A stretch of 64,000 bases of DNA from an uncultured Clostridium sp. (GTDB lineage: Bacteria; Bacillota; Clostridia; TANB77; CAG-508): positions 186,001 through 250,000 of the forward strand of contig CABVAF010000001.1 of assembly GCA_902496295.1 (NCBI GenBank), written 5' to 3'. Each line of letters opens with the position of its first letter. The first letter of the stretch is position 1. Of the stretch, positions 15,223-23,912 are shown one piece after another. Below the pieces are notes generated by a model that was not told the DNA's origin, did not search any database, and saw only the letters and a list, made by a program, of their open reading frames with translations. The position numbers and the translations under genes are program-made.

Positions 15223-15783
15223 TTAAAAGGTTGTTAACATATTTACCATTGTTGTGACAATTTGGAGTTTTACATTATCGTCACAGTGTTTGGTGTTTGG
15301 CCATTTGTCCACCGCATCAAAAAGTTTTGCGATGATGAGAAGCTTTTTTGCTGCTGGAGCCAAACTCTTGTCGAATCCAGAAGCCTCGAGATACCTCTCG
15401 TAATTCTCTTCAGTGACCGGAAAAACTCGTCCAAACATTACTTCCCTGAGTCCATATGGCGTGTACATCGCATGAGCTGCAACCTTTTCGCACCCCACTT
15501 CTTGAAGAGCCAGCTGAATGTCGAAAATGATGGAATTTTGATACCTGATAGGCCACATTCCTTCCAACATAAACAGCGACGAAGGAAGAAGGCTTTCGTA
15601 TTCTTCCCTTATCTGCTCCCATGGAATTTCATTCTTTACAACGCGTGCAAAGTGAAAAAACTTTTCCTTGTCGGAAATCAGCTCCTCAACTACGGAGTTG
15701 AGCATGGAATTCCGCAGTTCCTCTTGGGTAGGGTTTGCTGTGACGTTGCCCTTGCCAATTGCTTCCTGGTTGTTGTTACTCAT
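15223..15783 (-). CDS. Unrecognised GC-richer ORF (186 residues)
   Basis: No family recognised. The protein is soluble and mainly helical in appearance: an N-terminal polar segment (SNNNQEAIGKGNVTANPT), then SVVEELISDKEKFFHFARVV, a central SLFMLEGMWPIRYQ, and FGRVFPVTEENYERYLEASGFD. ATG 15783 is used; AAAGG lies about 10 nt upstream. Codon use differs sharply from neighbours (CTC, CTG, GGC and GAG are frequent), indicating recent transfer. It is flanked by a promoter with an operator-like palindrome and by the double hairpin at 15172-15216, so it is a self-contained unit. Confidence 0.75.
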   Translation of the reverse strand: MSNNNQEAIGKGNVTANPTQEELRNSMLNSVVEELISDKEKFFHFARVVKNEIPWEQIREEYESLLPSSLFMLEGMWPIRYQNSIIFDIQLALQEVGCEKVAAHAMYTPYGLREVMFGRVFPVTEENYERYLEASGFDKSLAPAAKKLLIIAKLFDAVDKWPNTKHCDDNVKLQIVTTMVNMLTTF

Positions 15784-15813
15784 ATATCTCAAACCTTTCA
15801 TTAAAATATAACA

Positions 15814-15865
15814 ATGCAAATGCTTGCATCTATATAATTATACCATATTTTAATAAATTTTTCCA
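15814..15865 (-). promoter_or_regulatory. Promoter and operator-like palindrome of the 186-residue ORF
   Basis: On the minus strand TGGAAA (15865-15860), 17 bp, TATAAT (15842-15837). Directly downstream, at the expected start site, lies ATGCAAATGCTTGCAT (15814-15829), with 6-bp inverted arms. The perfect -10 is convincing; the -35 is weak. Confidence 0.5.
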
Positions 15866-15917
15866 GTAGTGTCATTCTTCCTCTATATATGAATATTTTG
15901 CACACATTAATTTGTTA

Positions 15918-16658
15918 CTATCTGTTATTACTTATATTAATTATATCTTTAACTACTTCACTTGCAATAATTAAACCTGCGACAGAAGGAACAAAAGAAA
16001 TACTACCAGGAATATGTTTACTTCTTGTATTATCTATATTTTCTATAGTATTCATATTCGTATTCTTCTCATTTTTATTTATTTTTAATGGCTCTTCTTT
16101 CGAATAAACCACCTTTAATTTTTTTATATTTCTTTTCTTTAATTCTTTCCTCATCACTTTTGCAAGTGGACATACGCTTGTTTTATATATATCTGATACC
16201 TCGAATTTAGTAGGATCTAATTTATTTCCTGTTCCCATACTCGAAATTATTGGAATACTTAGTCTATCCGCTTCTTCCACCAAAGCTATTTTGGCAGAAA
16301 CAGTATCTATTGCATCTACAATATACGAAACATCTTTTGTAAGTTCTATCTTATTGTCTGGCATGTAAAATTGTTTATATGTAACAACATTAGCATCTGG
16401 ATTTATTTCTAGTATTCGTCCTTTAGAAATTTCAACTTTATCTCTTCCAACAGTCTTGGTAGTAGCAATTATTTGTCTATTTATATTTGTTATATCTACT
16501 TTATCTTTGTCTACTAAGATAAAATTGCCGATACCTGCTCTTGCTAATGCTTCTACTACATAAGAGCCAACTCCTCCAATCCCAAAAATTGCTACTTTAG
16601 CTTTTTTAAGTTTTTCTATATTTTCTCTTCCAATTAGTAATTCTGTTCTTGAGAACAT
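15918..16658 (-). CDS. tcdA: tRNA threonylcarbamoyladenosine dehydratase (ThiF/E1-like)
   Basis: ATP-dependent enzyme that cyclises t6A37 to ct6A in ANN-decoding tRNAs. The 246-residue chain has the E1-like nucleotide site GIGGVGSYVVEALARAGI near residue 25, VDKDKVDITNINRQI, the catalytic-cysteine region KTSVCPLAKVMRKELKKR and the C-terminal GSISFVPSVAGLIIAS. It starts 25 nt inside mnmA, so the two are translationally linked. TcdA/CsdL proteins receive support from cysteine desulfurase systems, which fits its place at the end of the SUF operon. Confidence 0.92.
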   Translation of the reverse strand: MFSRTELLIGRENIEKLKKAKVAIFGIGGVGSYVVEALARAGIGNFILVDKDKVDITNINRQIIATTKTVGRDKVEISKGRILEINPDANVVTYKQFYMPDNKIELTKDVSYIVDAIDTVSAKIALVEEADRLSIPIISSMGTGNKLDPTKFEVSDIYKTSVCPLAKVMRKELKKRNIKKLKVVYSKEEPLKINKNEKNTNMNTIENIDNTRSKHIPGSISFVPSVAGLIIASEVVKDIINISNNR

Positions 16659-17695
16659 ATTATTTTTCCTCCACCTAATAAAGTATCTCCTATATAAAAT
16701 ACAGCTGACTGACCCGGTGTTATTGCTCTTTGAGGTTCTTTAAATGTAACTTTTATATTATTATCATCTTGAATTATTGTAGCTTTTGCAGACTTGCTTG
16801 AATAACGCACCTTTACATCTACTTCAATCGCCTTGTCAATTTTATCTACTAATAATAAATTAATGTTACTTACAGCTATCTCTCTTTTGTATAGTTCTTT
16901 TTCTTCGCCTACTATTACTTCATTTTTCTTTTCGTTAAATCCTAGTACAAATAATGGAACTTTATAAGCTATGCCAAGTCCTTTTCTTTGACCAATAGTA
17001 TAGTTGTATAATCCATTATGTTTTCCTAAAACTTCTCCATTAGTTTTTACTATATTACCTCTTTTTGGTTCTATATTAGAATTTTGTTCTAAGAAAAATT
17101 TATAATTCCCATCAGGAATAAAGCAAATGTCTTCACTATCCGGTTTATTTGCAACTTCTAGTCCAGCTTCTTTAGCAATTTTTCTTATTTCATCTTTATT
17201 TTCAAAATCTGCTAAAGGAAAGATAGTATGCTCTATAACTTCTTTTTCTATATTCCAAAGTACATATGTTTGGTCTTTGCTTCCAGCATTAGATTTTTTT
17301 ATTACCCATCTACCATATTCCTCGCTATATTCGCTTTTTGCATAATGACCTGTTGCAATATAATTACATCCTAACTCTTTTGCTTTTTCATACATATAAC
17401 CAAACTTAATATATCTATTACACTCAATACAAGGATTAGGAGTTTTACAATTAGAATAGCAATTTATAAAATCGTCAATTACATACTTTTTAAATATTTC
17501 TCTGCAGCTAAAAGTATAATGAGGTATATTTAACTCCTCACACACTTTTTTTGCATCTAAAGAAACATTAGAACTATCATTAAACATCTCTAATGTTACT
17601 CCTACTACATCATATTCTTGTTTTTTTAAAAGTAAAGCAGAAACACTACTATCTACTCCACCACTCATTCCTAATAATACTCTTCTATTTTCCAT
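16634..17695 (-). CDS. mnmA: tRNA-specific 2-thiouridylase MnmA
   Basis: Thiolates U34 of Lys, Glu and Gln tRNAs using persulfide sulfur. Seen: PP-loop GMSGGVDSS at residues 9-17, catalytic C92 (PCIECNRYIKF) and the second active-site cysteine C191 (EDICFIPDG), TGHYAK, and NYTIGQRKGLG in the C-terminal part. The length of 353 is standard. It follows sufU by 26 nt, so the cysteine desulfurase SufS encoded just upstream is a likely sulfur donor. That pairing is an inference from the gene order. Confidence 0.97.
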   Translation of the reverse strand: MENRRVLLGMSGGVDSSVSALLLKKQEYDVVGVTLEMFNDSSNVSLDAKKVCEELNIPHYTFSCREIFKKYVIDDFINCYSNCKTPNPCIECNRYIKFGYMYEKAKELGCNYIATGHYAKSEYSEEYGRWVIKKSNAGSKDQTYVLWNIEKEVIEHTIFPLADFENKDEIRKIAKEAGLEVANKPDSEDICFIPDGNYKFFLEQNSNIEPKRGNIVKTNGEVLGKHNGLYNYTIGQRKGLGIAYKVPLFVLGFNEKKNEVIVGEEKELYKREIAVSNINLLLVDKIDKAIEVDVKVRYSSKSAKATIIQDDNNIKVTFKEPQRAITPGQSAVFYIGDTLLGGGKIICSQEQNY

Positions 17696-17721
17696 ATTTT
17701 ATTCCTATTAATCAATCTTTT

Positions 17722-18183
17722 TTATCTTTTATTTAAAATATCTTCTATAGTGTGCCATGCTAAAAGCGCACACTTAACCCTAGCTGGCATATGTGATACA
17801 TTTCTAAAAGCTATAGCATCTTCTAATTTTTTAAGCTCATTTTCGTCTGTAATTTCTCTTTTTATCATGCCTATAAAAGTAGAAATAATTTCTTTTGCTT
17901 CTTCTATAGTTTTACCTTTTAAAGTATCTATCATTATAGAAGTAGAAGCTTGTGAAATTGCACATCCATGTCCTGTAAATGAAATATCTTCTATTATATT
18001 TCCATCTAATTTTAATTCTAGTGTAATCTCATCTCCACAGTTTGGATTATGACCAATTTCACAGAAATCTGGATTTTCTAAATGTTTTTTATTATAAGAA
18101 TTCATACTATGTTCCATTATTAATTCATTATAAACATTGCTTAAATCGTCCATTTTAGTTCTGTATGGAATTAATCCATACAC
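17722..18183 (-). CDS. sufU: Fe-S cluster scaffold / sulfur acceptor SufU
   Basis: Zinc-containing sulfurtransferase that takes persulfide from SufS and passes it to SufBCD. The three conserved cysteines occur at GHNPNCGDEI, GHGCAISQAS and RVKCALLAWHT, with the SufU-specific insertion between the second and third that separates it from IscU. 153 residues. AAAGGAG is very close (3 nt) to the ATG at 18183; an internal ATG (MDDLSNVY) is possible but has no site. Position right after sufS is standard in Firmicutes. Confidence 0.93.
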   Translation of the reverse strand: MYGLIPYRTKMDDLSNVYNELIMEHSMNSYNKKHLENPDFCEIGHNPNCGDEITLELKLDGNIIEDISFTGHGCAISQASTSIMIDTLKGKTIEEAKEIISTFIGMIKREITDENELKKLEDAIAFRNVSHMPARVKCALLAWHTIEDILNKR

Positions 18184-18190
18184 TCCTTTC

Positions 18191-19408
18191 TTAGTCTTTT
18201 ATATATTTTTTAAACATCTCATATGCTTTATTCAATGCTTTAACTAGTTTATCTACATCTTCTTTATCATTATAAAAGTAAAAACTTGCTCTACATGTAG
18301 AATCTATTCCTAAAAATCTTAGTAGTGGTTGAGCACAATGATTTCCAGAACGCACACAAACACCTTCTGTATCTAATATGCTTGCAACATCATGTGGATG
18401 TACACCTTTTATATTAAATGAAATTACAGAAGAGTGTTTTTCTGCATTTGGCGTCATATATAATGTAAGATAGTCTAATTTAGATAACTCTTGTCTTGCA
18501 TATGTTATAACTTCATTTTCTATTTCCTCTATTTTGTCTAAACCTATAGAATTTATATAATCAATTGCAGCACCAAGTCCAATTACTCCTTCTACATTTG
18601 GAGTTCCTGCTTCAAATTTATTTGGAAGAGGTGCAAATGTAGTTTCTTGTTCATATACATATTCTATCATGTCTCCACCCATTATAAATGGCGTCATACT
18701 TTCCAATATTTCTTTTTTGCCATATAAAACACCAACCCCCAGTGGTGCTAGCATCTTGTGCCCTGAAAATACTAAAAAGTCTGCATTTAAATCTTGTACA
18801 TCTATTTTCATATGAGGAATACTTTGTGATGCATCAACAATAACTATAGCTCCTTTTTTATGTGCATAATCTATAATCTTTTTAACATTATTTATTGTTC
18901 CCAAAACATTAGAAACATGTGCTATTCCTACAATTTTAGTTTTGTCTGTAATCTTTGTTTCAATCTCTTCATCTGTTAACTCAAATTCCTCATTAATATA
19001 CATATATTTTAATTTGCTACCCGTAACTTTAGCAACTTTTTGCCAAGGAACCAAATTTGAATGATGTTCCATAATAGAAATAACAATTTCGTCATCTTTT
19101 TTTAGTTTATCTATTCCATATGAATATGCAAGTAAATTTAAGCTTTCGGTAGCATTTTTAGAAAATATTATCTCTTCCCTATGTCTAGCATTAATATATT
19201 TCGCAATTTTTGTTCTTGTATCCTCGTAAAGATTAGTTGCTTCAACGCTTAACGAATATGCTCCTCTGTGAGGATTAGCATTATTATTTTTATAAAAATT
19301 ATCTATAGCATTTATTACTTGAATAGGCTTTTGAGTTGTAGCCCCACTATCCAAATATGTTATATTGTTATTTTTCAAAATTGGAAAATCATTTTTATAA
19401 TTATTCAT
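18191..19408 (-). CDS. sufS: Cysteine desulfurase SufS
   Basis: PLP enzyme that releases sulfur from cysteine as a persulfide. Seen: N-terminal YLDSGATTQKP, the PLP-lysine region FSGHKMLAPLGVGVLYG, substrate-binding HHSNLVPWQ, and the active-site cysteine in RSGNHCAQP near the C-terminus. 405 residues, full length. It overlaps nothing but sits 7 nt from sufU and 30 nt from sufD in the same transcript. Confidence 0.96.
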   Translation of the reverse strand: MNNYKNDFPILKNNNITYLDSGATTQKPIQVINAIDNFYKNNNANPHRGAYSLSVEATNLYEDTRTKIAKYINARHREEIIFSKNATESLNLLAYSYGIDKLKKDDEIVISIMEHHSNLVPWQKVAKVTGSKLKYMYINEEFELTDEEIETKITDKTKIVGIAHVSNVLGTINNVKKIIDYAHKKGAIVIVDASQSIPHMKIDVQDLNADFLVFSGHKMLAPLGVGVLYGKKEILESMTPFIMGGDMIEYVYEQETTFAPLPNKFEAGTPNVEGVIGLGAAIDYINSIGLDKIEEIENEVITYARQELSKLDYLTLYMTPNAEKHSSVISFNIKGVHPHDVASILDTEGVCVRSGNHCAQPLLRFLGIDSTCRASFYFYNDKEDVDKLVKALNKAYEMFKKYIKD

Positions 19409-19438
19409 TAATATTCTCCTTTTAATATTATTTATATG

Positions 19439-20494
19439 TTAGTCTAATCTGTTATCCATTTCTTCTAGTATTTCTTCTTTTAAGCCTTCGCTAGTTACAT
19501 TTTCTATTATTTTATTAAATTTTGCTCTTACAAGTAATTTCATAGCTTCTTTTAAATTAAATCCTCTACTCATTATATAGAATAGTTCCTTTTCTCCTAC
19601 CTTCCCTGCTGCACTACTATGATTTCCTTCTACCTCTTCTTCAGAGCAAAGAAGCATTGGTAAAGCTATAGATTTTGCTGTATCAGACAATAATGTGCAA
19701 AATTCATTTTCGCTTCCTGTTGCTTTTTTACAGCCTTTTTTAAAGTCTATAGTACCTTTAAAATGTTTTTTAGCAGTATCTTTTAATGCGCCTTGAATTT
19801 CTATATCTATATTAGACTTCTTGCCTCTTAGTTCTCCAATATAATTCAAGTCAAAGAATTGATTTTCTTTTCCTAAATAGATACCATTAATTATATTTTC
19901 AGAATTATCTCCAAGTAAATTTGAATAGTAATTTGTTATGCTATTTTTTCCTCCAAAGTCTACAATTGTATAATTTATTTTAGCCCCTTCTTCTAATAAA
20001 TTATCAAAACTTATAAAATTGTTAGAGATAATATTCATAAGATTTACTACTACTATATTTATTTTAGAGTTCTTTTTAGCTAGTATTCTTATTATTCCAT
20101 TGTGATAAGCCATAATATCTTCTACAGTTTTGTATTTTATTATAATATTAGATTTAGTGTTTTCATTTGCAATTATTTCTATATTATCTACTAAATTTAA
20201 ATTTTCTTTATCAAAATTAAAGTTTAATTCTACCTCTTTGTTTACATTATTCTCTATAACTACTCTAATATTTTTATTTGCTTCTTTTTTTACTTGTTCG
20301 TTTAGCTTATCTCCTAACCCATATGTTAAGTTATAATCCATATTAGCATCATTAGTAATGTTCCCTATAACTTTTACATTATTAAATTCGCTAATTATAC
20401 TTGGAATTTCTATATCTTTTAATTTTGCATTATTAATATGAAAATTTCTTGAAGTTCTTACAGGTGTTTCATTAACTTTTAATTCTTGTAACAT
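19439..20494 (-). CDS. sufD: Fe-S cluster assembly protein SufD
   Basis: Partner of SufB in the SufBC2D scaffold. The 351-residue chain begins with FHINNAKLKDIEIPS and ends with the SufB/SufD beta-helix core: AKSIALPMLLCSEEEVEGNHSSAAGKV, then KELFYIMSRGFNLKEAMKLLV. The N-terminal region is short and diverged, as usual for SufD. Its ATG overlaps the sufB stop by one base (TAATG), consistent with coupled synthesis in equal amounts. Confidence 0.92.
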   Translation of the reverse strand: MLQELKVNETPVRTSRNFHINNAKLKDIEIPSIISEFNNVKVIGNITNDANMDYNLTYGLGDKLNEQVKKEANKNIRVVIENNVNKEVELNFNFDKENLNLVDNIEIIANENTKSNIIIKYKTVEDIMAYHNGIIRILAKKNSKINIVVVNLMNIISNNFISFDNLLEEGAKINYTIVDFGGKNSITNYYSNLLGDNSENIINGIYLGKENQFFDLNYIGELRGKKSNIDIEIQGALKDTAKKHFKGTIDFKKGCKKATGSENEFCTLLSDTAKSIALPMLLCSEEEVEGNHSSAAGKVGEKELFYIMSRGFNLKEAMKLLVRAKFNKIIENVTSEGLKEEILEEMDNRLD

Positions 20495-21894
20495 TATCCT
20501 ATTGCTCCCTCCAATTCTAAGTTTATTAAATTATTCATTTCTACTGCATACTCTACAGGAAGTTCTTTAGATATTGGATATGCAAATCCTCTTACTATCA
20601 TAGCTTTTGCGTCTTCTTCAGATAACCCCCTAGACATTAAATAAAAAATTGCTTTATCACTAATTTTACCAATTTTAGCCTCATGAGAAAATTCTACTTC
20701 ATCATTTCTTATGTCATTAACCGGGATTGTGTCTGAAATAGAAATATCATCAAGCATAAGTGATTCACAAGATACAGAGCTTTTAGAGTTTTTAGCATTT
20801 TCGTTTATTCTAACTAAAGACCTATAAGTACATTTTCCTCCGTTTTTAGAAATGGATTTAGAGTTTACAACACTAGATGTATTTTCAGCATTATGTATTA
20901 CTTTAAATCCTGTGTCTAAATTTTGCCCTGCTCCTGCAAATGAAATTCCTGTATATTCTGTTTTTGCTCCCTCTCCGTTTAATACACTTAAAGGATAAAG
21001 CATTGATATTTTAGAGCCAAAAGAACCAGTAACCCAGTCTATTTGGGCGTTTCTTCCTACTAATGCTTTTTTAGTGTTTAAGTTTAACATATTTTTAGAC
21101 CAGTTTTCTATTGTAGAATATCTTAAATATGCATTTTCCTTTACATATAATTCAACACAACCTGCATGTAAGTTTACTTTATTATATTTTGGTGCAGAAC
21201 ATCCTTCTATGAAATGTAAGCTTGCACCTTCATCTACTATTATTAAAGTATGCTCAAATTGTCCAGATTCTGGTGAATTTAGTCTAAAATATGATTGAAG
21301 CGGAATATCTACTTTAACTCCTTTTGGAACATACACGAAAGAACCACCAGACCAAACTGCTCCATGTAATGCAACAAATTTATGATCTGTTACTGGAACA
21401 CATTTCATAAAATGCTCTTTAACTAAATCTGGATATTCTCTTACAGCAGTCTCCATGTCTGTGTAAACAACACCCTGCTTTATTAGTTCTTCTTTCATGC
21501 TGTGGTAAACTACTTCTGAATCATATTGTGCACCTACACCTGCAAGAGATGTCTTTTCTGCCTCTGGTATACCTAGTTTGTCAAAAGTATTTTTTATATC
21601 TTCTGGTACATCTTCCCATGAAGTATTTAGTTTAGATTTTGGCCTAACATATGTTGCTATTTCATCCATATTAAGTTCTGAAATATCTGGTCCCCATGTT
21701 GGAAGTTCTAAGCTGTTATATACCTCTAGCGCATGTAGTCTAAACTCTCTCATCCAATCCGGATCATTTTTTTGCTTAGATATTTCTTCTATTATTTCTT
21801 TAGTCAGACCTTTTTTTATTTTAAAATCGTATTCATCTTTATTTTTTATGTCATATATATTTCTATTTATATCGTCAACTTTAGTTTTGCTCAT
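20494..21894 (-). CDS. sufB: Fe-S cluster assembly scaffold SufB
   Basis: Core scaffold of the SUF system, 466 residues. Conserved blocks: DPDWMREFRLHAL at the N-terminus, GPDISEL, VPKGVKVDIPLQSYFRLN, FIEGCSAPKYNKVNLHAGCVELYV with the family's cysteines, and C-terminal HEAKIGKISDKAIFYLMSRGLSE. Located between sufC and sufD, 80 nt after sufC. Confidence 0.97.
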   Translation of the reverse strand: MSKTKVDDINRNIYDIKNKDEYDFKIKKGLTKEIIEEISKQKNDPDWMREFRLHALEVYNSLELPTWGPDISELNMDEIATYVRPKSKLNTSWEDVPEDIKNTFDKLGIPEAEKTSLAGVGAQYDSEVVYHSMKEELIKQGVVYTDMETAVREYPDLVKEHFMKCVPVTDHKFVALHGAVWSGGSFVYVPKGVKVDIPLQSYFRLNSPESGQFEHTLIIVDEGASLHFIEGCSAPKYNKVNLHAGCVELYVKENAYLRYSTIENWSKNMLNLNTKKALVGRNAQIDWVTGSFGSKISMLYPLSVLNGEGAKTEYTGISFAGAGQNLDTGFKVIHNAENTSSVVNSKSISKNGGKCTYRSLVRINENAKNSKSSVSCESLMLDDISISDTIPVNDIRNDEVEFSHEAKIGKISDKAIFYLMSRGLSEEDAKAMIVRGFAYPISKELPVEYAVEMNNLINLELEGAIG

Positions 21895-21973
21895 TAATGC
21901 AACCTCAAATAAAAATTTAGGTTTTCAGAGGTTTTACCTATAAACCTTATTTATAAAATAATTATATATATTT

Positions 21974-22720
21974 TTAGTTAATGTTTTTATAAGCAGAATA
22001 GCCGTTTTCTTCTATTTCTGATGCTAAGTCTTGGTTTCCTGTTTTTACTATTTTTCCATTTACTAATATATGGACATAGTCTACTTTTAAGCTTTTTAGT
22101 ATTTTTGTGTTATGTGTTATTATAAGAACTGCATTATTGTCACTTTTAAACATTTCTATACCTTTTGAAACAGTTCTAATTGCATCTACATCTAGTCCAG
22201 AATCTGTCTCATCAAGTATTGCAAGTTTAGGATTTAATACAAGCATTTGAAGAATTTCATTTTTCTTCTTTTCTCCTCCAGAAAATCCAACATTTAAACT
22301 ACGTTCTGCATATTCTGGTTTCATTTTTAATTCTTCCATATATTGTTTTAGTTCATCTTTAAACTGAAAAACTTTTACAGGTTTTCCTGTCATTTTTCCT
22401 TTTGCAGATTTTAAAAAGTTAGTAACAGATATTCCTGGTATTTCTTCTGGTAATTGGAATGACATGAAAATGCCTTTCCTTGCTATTTCGTCTGTTTTTA
22501 GGTTAGTTATATCTTCATTTTCAAAATTTATTGTTCCTTCTACTTTATTATATAAAGGGTTATTTAATATTGCATTTGCTGTAGTACTCTTTCCAGAACC
22601 ATTTGGTCCCATTATAACGTGAATTTCGCCTTTATTAATTGTTAAATCTATTCCTTTTAATATTTCTTTTTCTTCTGCATTTACATGTAAATTCTTAATT
22701 TCTAACAATTTATTACTCAT
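21974..22720 (-). CDS. sufC: SUF system ABC-type ATPase SufC
   Basis: Cytosolic ABC ATPase that drives conformational change of SufBD. Walker A is GPNGSGKSTTANAIL near residue 39, the Q-loop region MSFQLPEEIPGIS, signature GFSGGEKKKNEIL, Walker B LAILDETDSGLDVDAI and switch H in ITHNTKIL; all match the SufC subfamily rather than transporters. 248 residues. Starts 1 nt after the upstream regulator's stop codon. Confidence 0.97.
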   Translation of the reverse strand: MSNKLLEIKNLHVNAEEKEILKGIDLTINKGEIHVIMGPNGSGKSTTANAILNNPLYNKVEGTINFENEDITNLKTDEIARKGIFMSFQLPEEIPGISVTNFLKSAKGKMTGKPVKVFQFKDELKQYMEELKMKPEYAERSLNVGFSGGEKKKNEILQMLVLNPKLAILDETDSGLDVDAIRTVSKGIEMFKSDNNAVLIITHNTKILKSLKVDYVHILVNGKIVKTGNQDLASEIEENGYSAYKNIN

Positions 22721-22721
22721 A

Positions 22722-23165
22722 TTAGTTAACTCTCCTTCTTACGCAACTTCTACATCTTTCATTATTAATATCATAGTCACAGTCTAAATTACTTAAATCT
22801 AATGTTTTATGAACATATTTAGCAAGTTTATTTATAGTATTATCAGAAATAGCAGATTTTATATTTGCTGCTTCTTCCTCTGCTTCTTGCTCTGCTAAAT
22901 TAAGTACATCTTTTAAAAATAAGTAGACAATATCATAAGCTTCAATTACTTTTTTAGCTAAATCTTCACCTTGTTTAGTTAATTCTATTGTTCCATAGGC
23001 CTCATAAGTAACCAAGTTATTAGCTTTTAAGTTTCTTAAAGCTTTATTAACACTTGGCTTAGTACAATTCATTTTATTTGCAACATCTGTAACTCTAATA
23101 TTACCAACCTGTTTTTTTAATATATACATAGTTTTTAAATATTCTTCTAATGCCTTTGAAATCAT
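22722..23165 (-). CDS. DtxR-family metal-responsive regulator heading the suf operon
   Basis: Winged-helix repressor that normally senses Fe(II) or Mn(II). ATG 23165 (MISKALEEYLKTMY) is chosen for its AAGGAG site; the open frame extends upstream into the promoter. Residues 1-60 form the DNA-binding domain (VTDVANKMNCTKPSVNKALRNL); about 65-130 form the dimerisation/metal domain. The tail CDYDINNERCRSCVRRR adds three cysteines, unusual for the family, which might sense redox state or Fe-S status. Being the first gene of the suf operon, directly before sufC, it probably controls its own operon. Confidence 0.88.
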   Translation of the reverse strand: MISKALEEYLKTMYILKKQVGNIRVTDVANKMNCTKPSVNKALRNLKANNLVTYEAYGTIELTKQGEDLAKKVIEAYDIVYLFLKDVLNLAEQEAEEEAANIKSAISDNTINKLAKYVHKTLDLSNLDCDYDINNERCRSCVRRRVN

Positions 23166-23179
23166 ATAATTCTCCTTAT

Positions 23180-23235
23180 TGTTAATCACGGTTAACATTA
23201 TATAACATGTAGAAATGTTTGTCAAGGTTAACATT
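23180..23235 (-). promoter_or_regulatory. Consensus promoter and paired operators of the regulator-suf operon
   Basis: On the minus strand TTGACA (23225-23220), exactly 17 bp, TATAAT (23202-23197): a perfect sigma-A promoter. Two related inverted repeats flank it, tgttaa-6-ttaaca (23180-23197) and aatgtt-10-aacatt (23214-23235), each containing a direct ggttaacat (23190-23198 and 23226-23234). One covers the -10/start region, the other the -35. This suits repression by the DtxR-type protein just downstream. Confidence 0.8.
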
Positions 23236-23259
23236 TAAAATCATTATAAAAAAGTGATA

Positions 23260-23280
23260 GGGCATCCTATTAGGATGCCC
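23260..23280 (-). terminator. Terminator after the 163-residue membrane ORF
   Basis: gggcatccta (23260-23269) / taggatgccc (23271-23280), a perfect 10-bp inverted repeat, followed on the minus strand by TATCACTTTTTTATAATG. It separates this unit from the suf promoter. Confidence 0.88.
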
Positions 23281-23295
23281 TTGTTTTGTAAATGC

Positions 23296-23787
23296 TTAAC
23301 TGCCAAAGTATAGCAGCCATTTACATTTCCCTAAGTCTATTCTTTGTTCTTTCAGCTCCTTTATTTTTTCGTTGTTCTCAACATAAATTTGAATCTGTTG
23401 TTGAACTAAGCCATCCGACTTTAGCTCTGGAACCATCGAAACCAAGTCTATTGCGCTTTTGCTTTTTAATTCAGCATATGTGCTAGCCTCCCAGTCCATG
23501 TATGATTGGACTGCAAGATTGATAGTGCGTTCTATCTCTTCGTTTTCCTGTTCGTACATCTCGATTTTATTATCAATTATGCGCCCTTCCCCTAATTGAT
23601 TTACATTATCCAAAATGCAAACGAAAGAAAATACCCCGAATATAACTGTTACAAGGAACGTACCGCCAAATACATAAGAAATTTTTCCCCATATTCCCGC
23701 ATCATAACACTTGTCATCCACTTTGTAGGCTACTATTAAAGAAATAACGCAAAGCACTAAACAGATACCAAAGCAAAGACTTAACAT
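23296..23787 (-). CDS. Unrecognised membrane protein with coiled coil, GC-richer
   Basis: 163 residues, no family recognised. Two hydrophobic helices (about 2-20 and 36-59) are followed by a charged helical region (about 70-90, MYEQENEEIERTINLAVQSY) and a second one (about 128-150, IQIYVENNEKIKELKEQRIDL), ending KWLLYFGS. This suggests a membrane-anchored cytoplasmic coiled-coil protein. Codons are less AT-biased than in neighbours. AGGAGGAAAAT precedes the ATG. It has its own promoter, a structured leader and a perfect terminator, so it is an isolated single-gene unit of probable foreign origin. Confidence 0.75.
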   Translation of the reverse strand: MLSLCFGICLVLCVISLIVAYKVDDKCYDAGIWGKISYVFGGTFLVTVIFGVFSFVCILDNVNQLGEGRIIDNKIEMYEQENEEIERTINLAVQSYMDWEASTYAELKSKSAIDLVSMVPELKSDGLVQQQIQIYVENNEKIKELKEQRIDLGKCKWLLYFGS

Positions 23788-23845
23788 ATTTTCCTCCTAC
23801 AAACTTTTATTGTTGTCTACGCTATATATGTAAAACCAAAAAGTT

Positions 23846-23872
23846 AGAGGAATATCCTCTCACTAATTAGTG
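23846..23872 (-). promoter_or_regulatory. Back-to-back palindromes in the leader of the 163-residue ORF
   Basis: agagga-ata-tcctct (23846-23860) and the perfect palindrome cactaattagtg (23861-23872) abut in the roughly 120-nt leader. On the minus strand the first hairpin is followed by AACTTTTTGGTTTT, so it could attenuate transcription. Confidence 0.5.
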
Positions 23873-23912
23873 GCACAAGGAAACAATATAAAAATTGCTT
23901 ATGTCGCTTTAT

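Noticed and set aside
15262..15804. 180-codon open frame on the + strand opposite the GC-richer ORF
   Set aside because: Shadow frame: no plausible ribosome binding site, cysteine/phenylalanine-rich unnatural composition; the minus-strand frame has a promoter, start and terminator.
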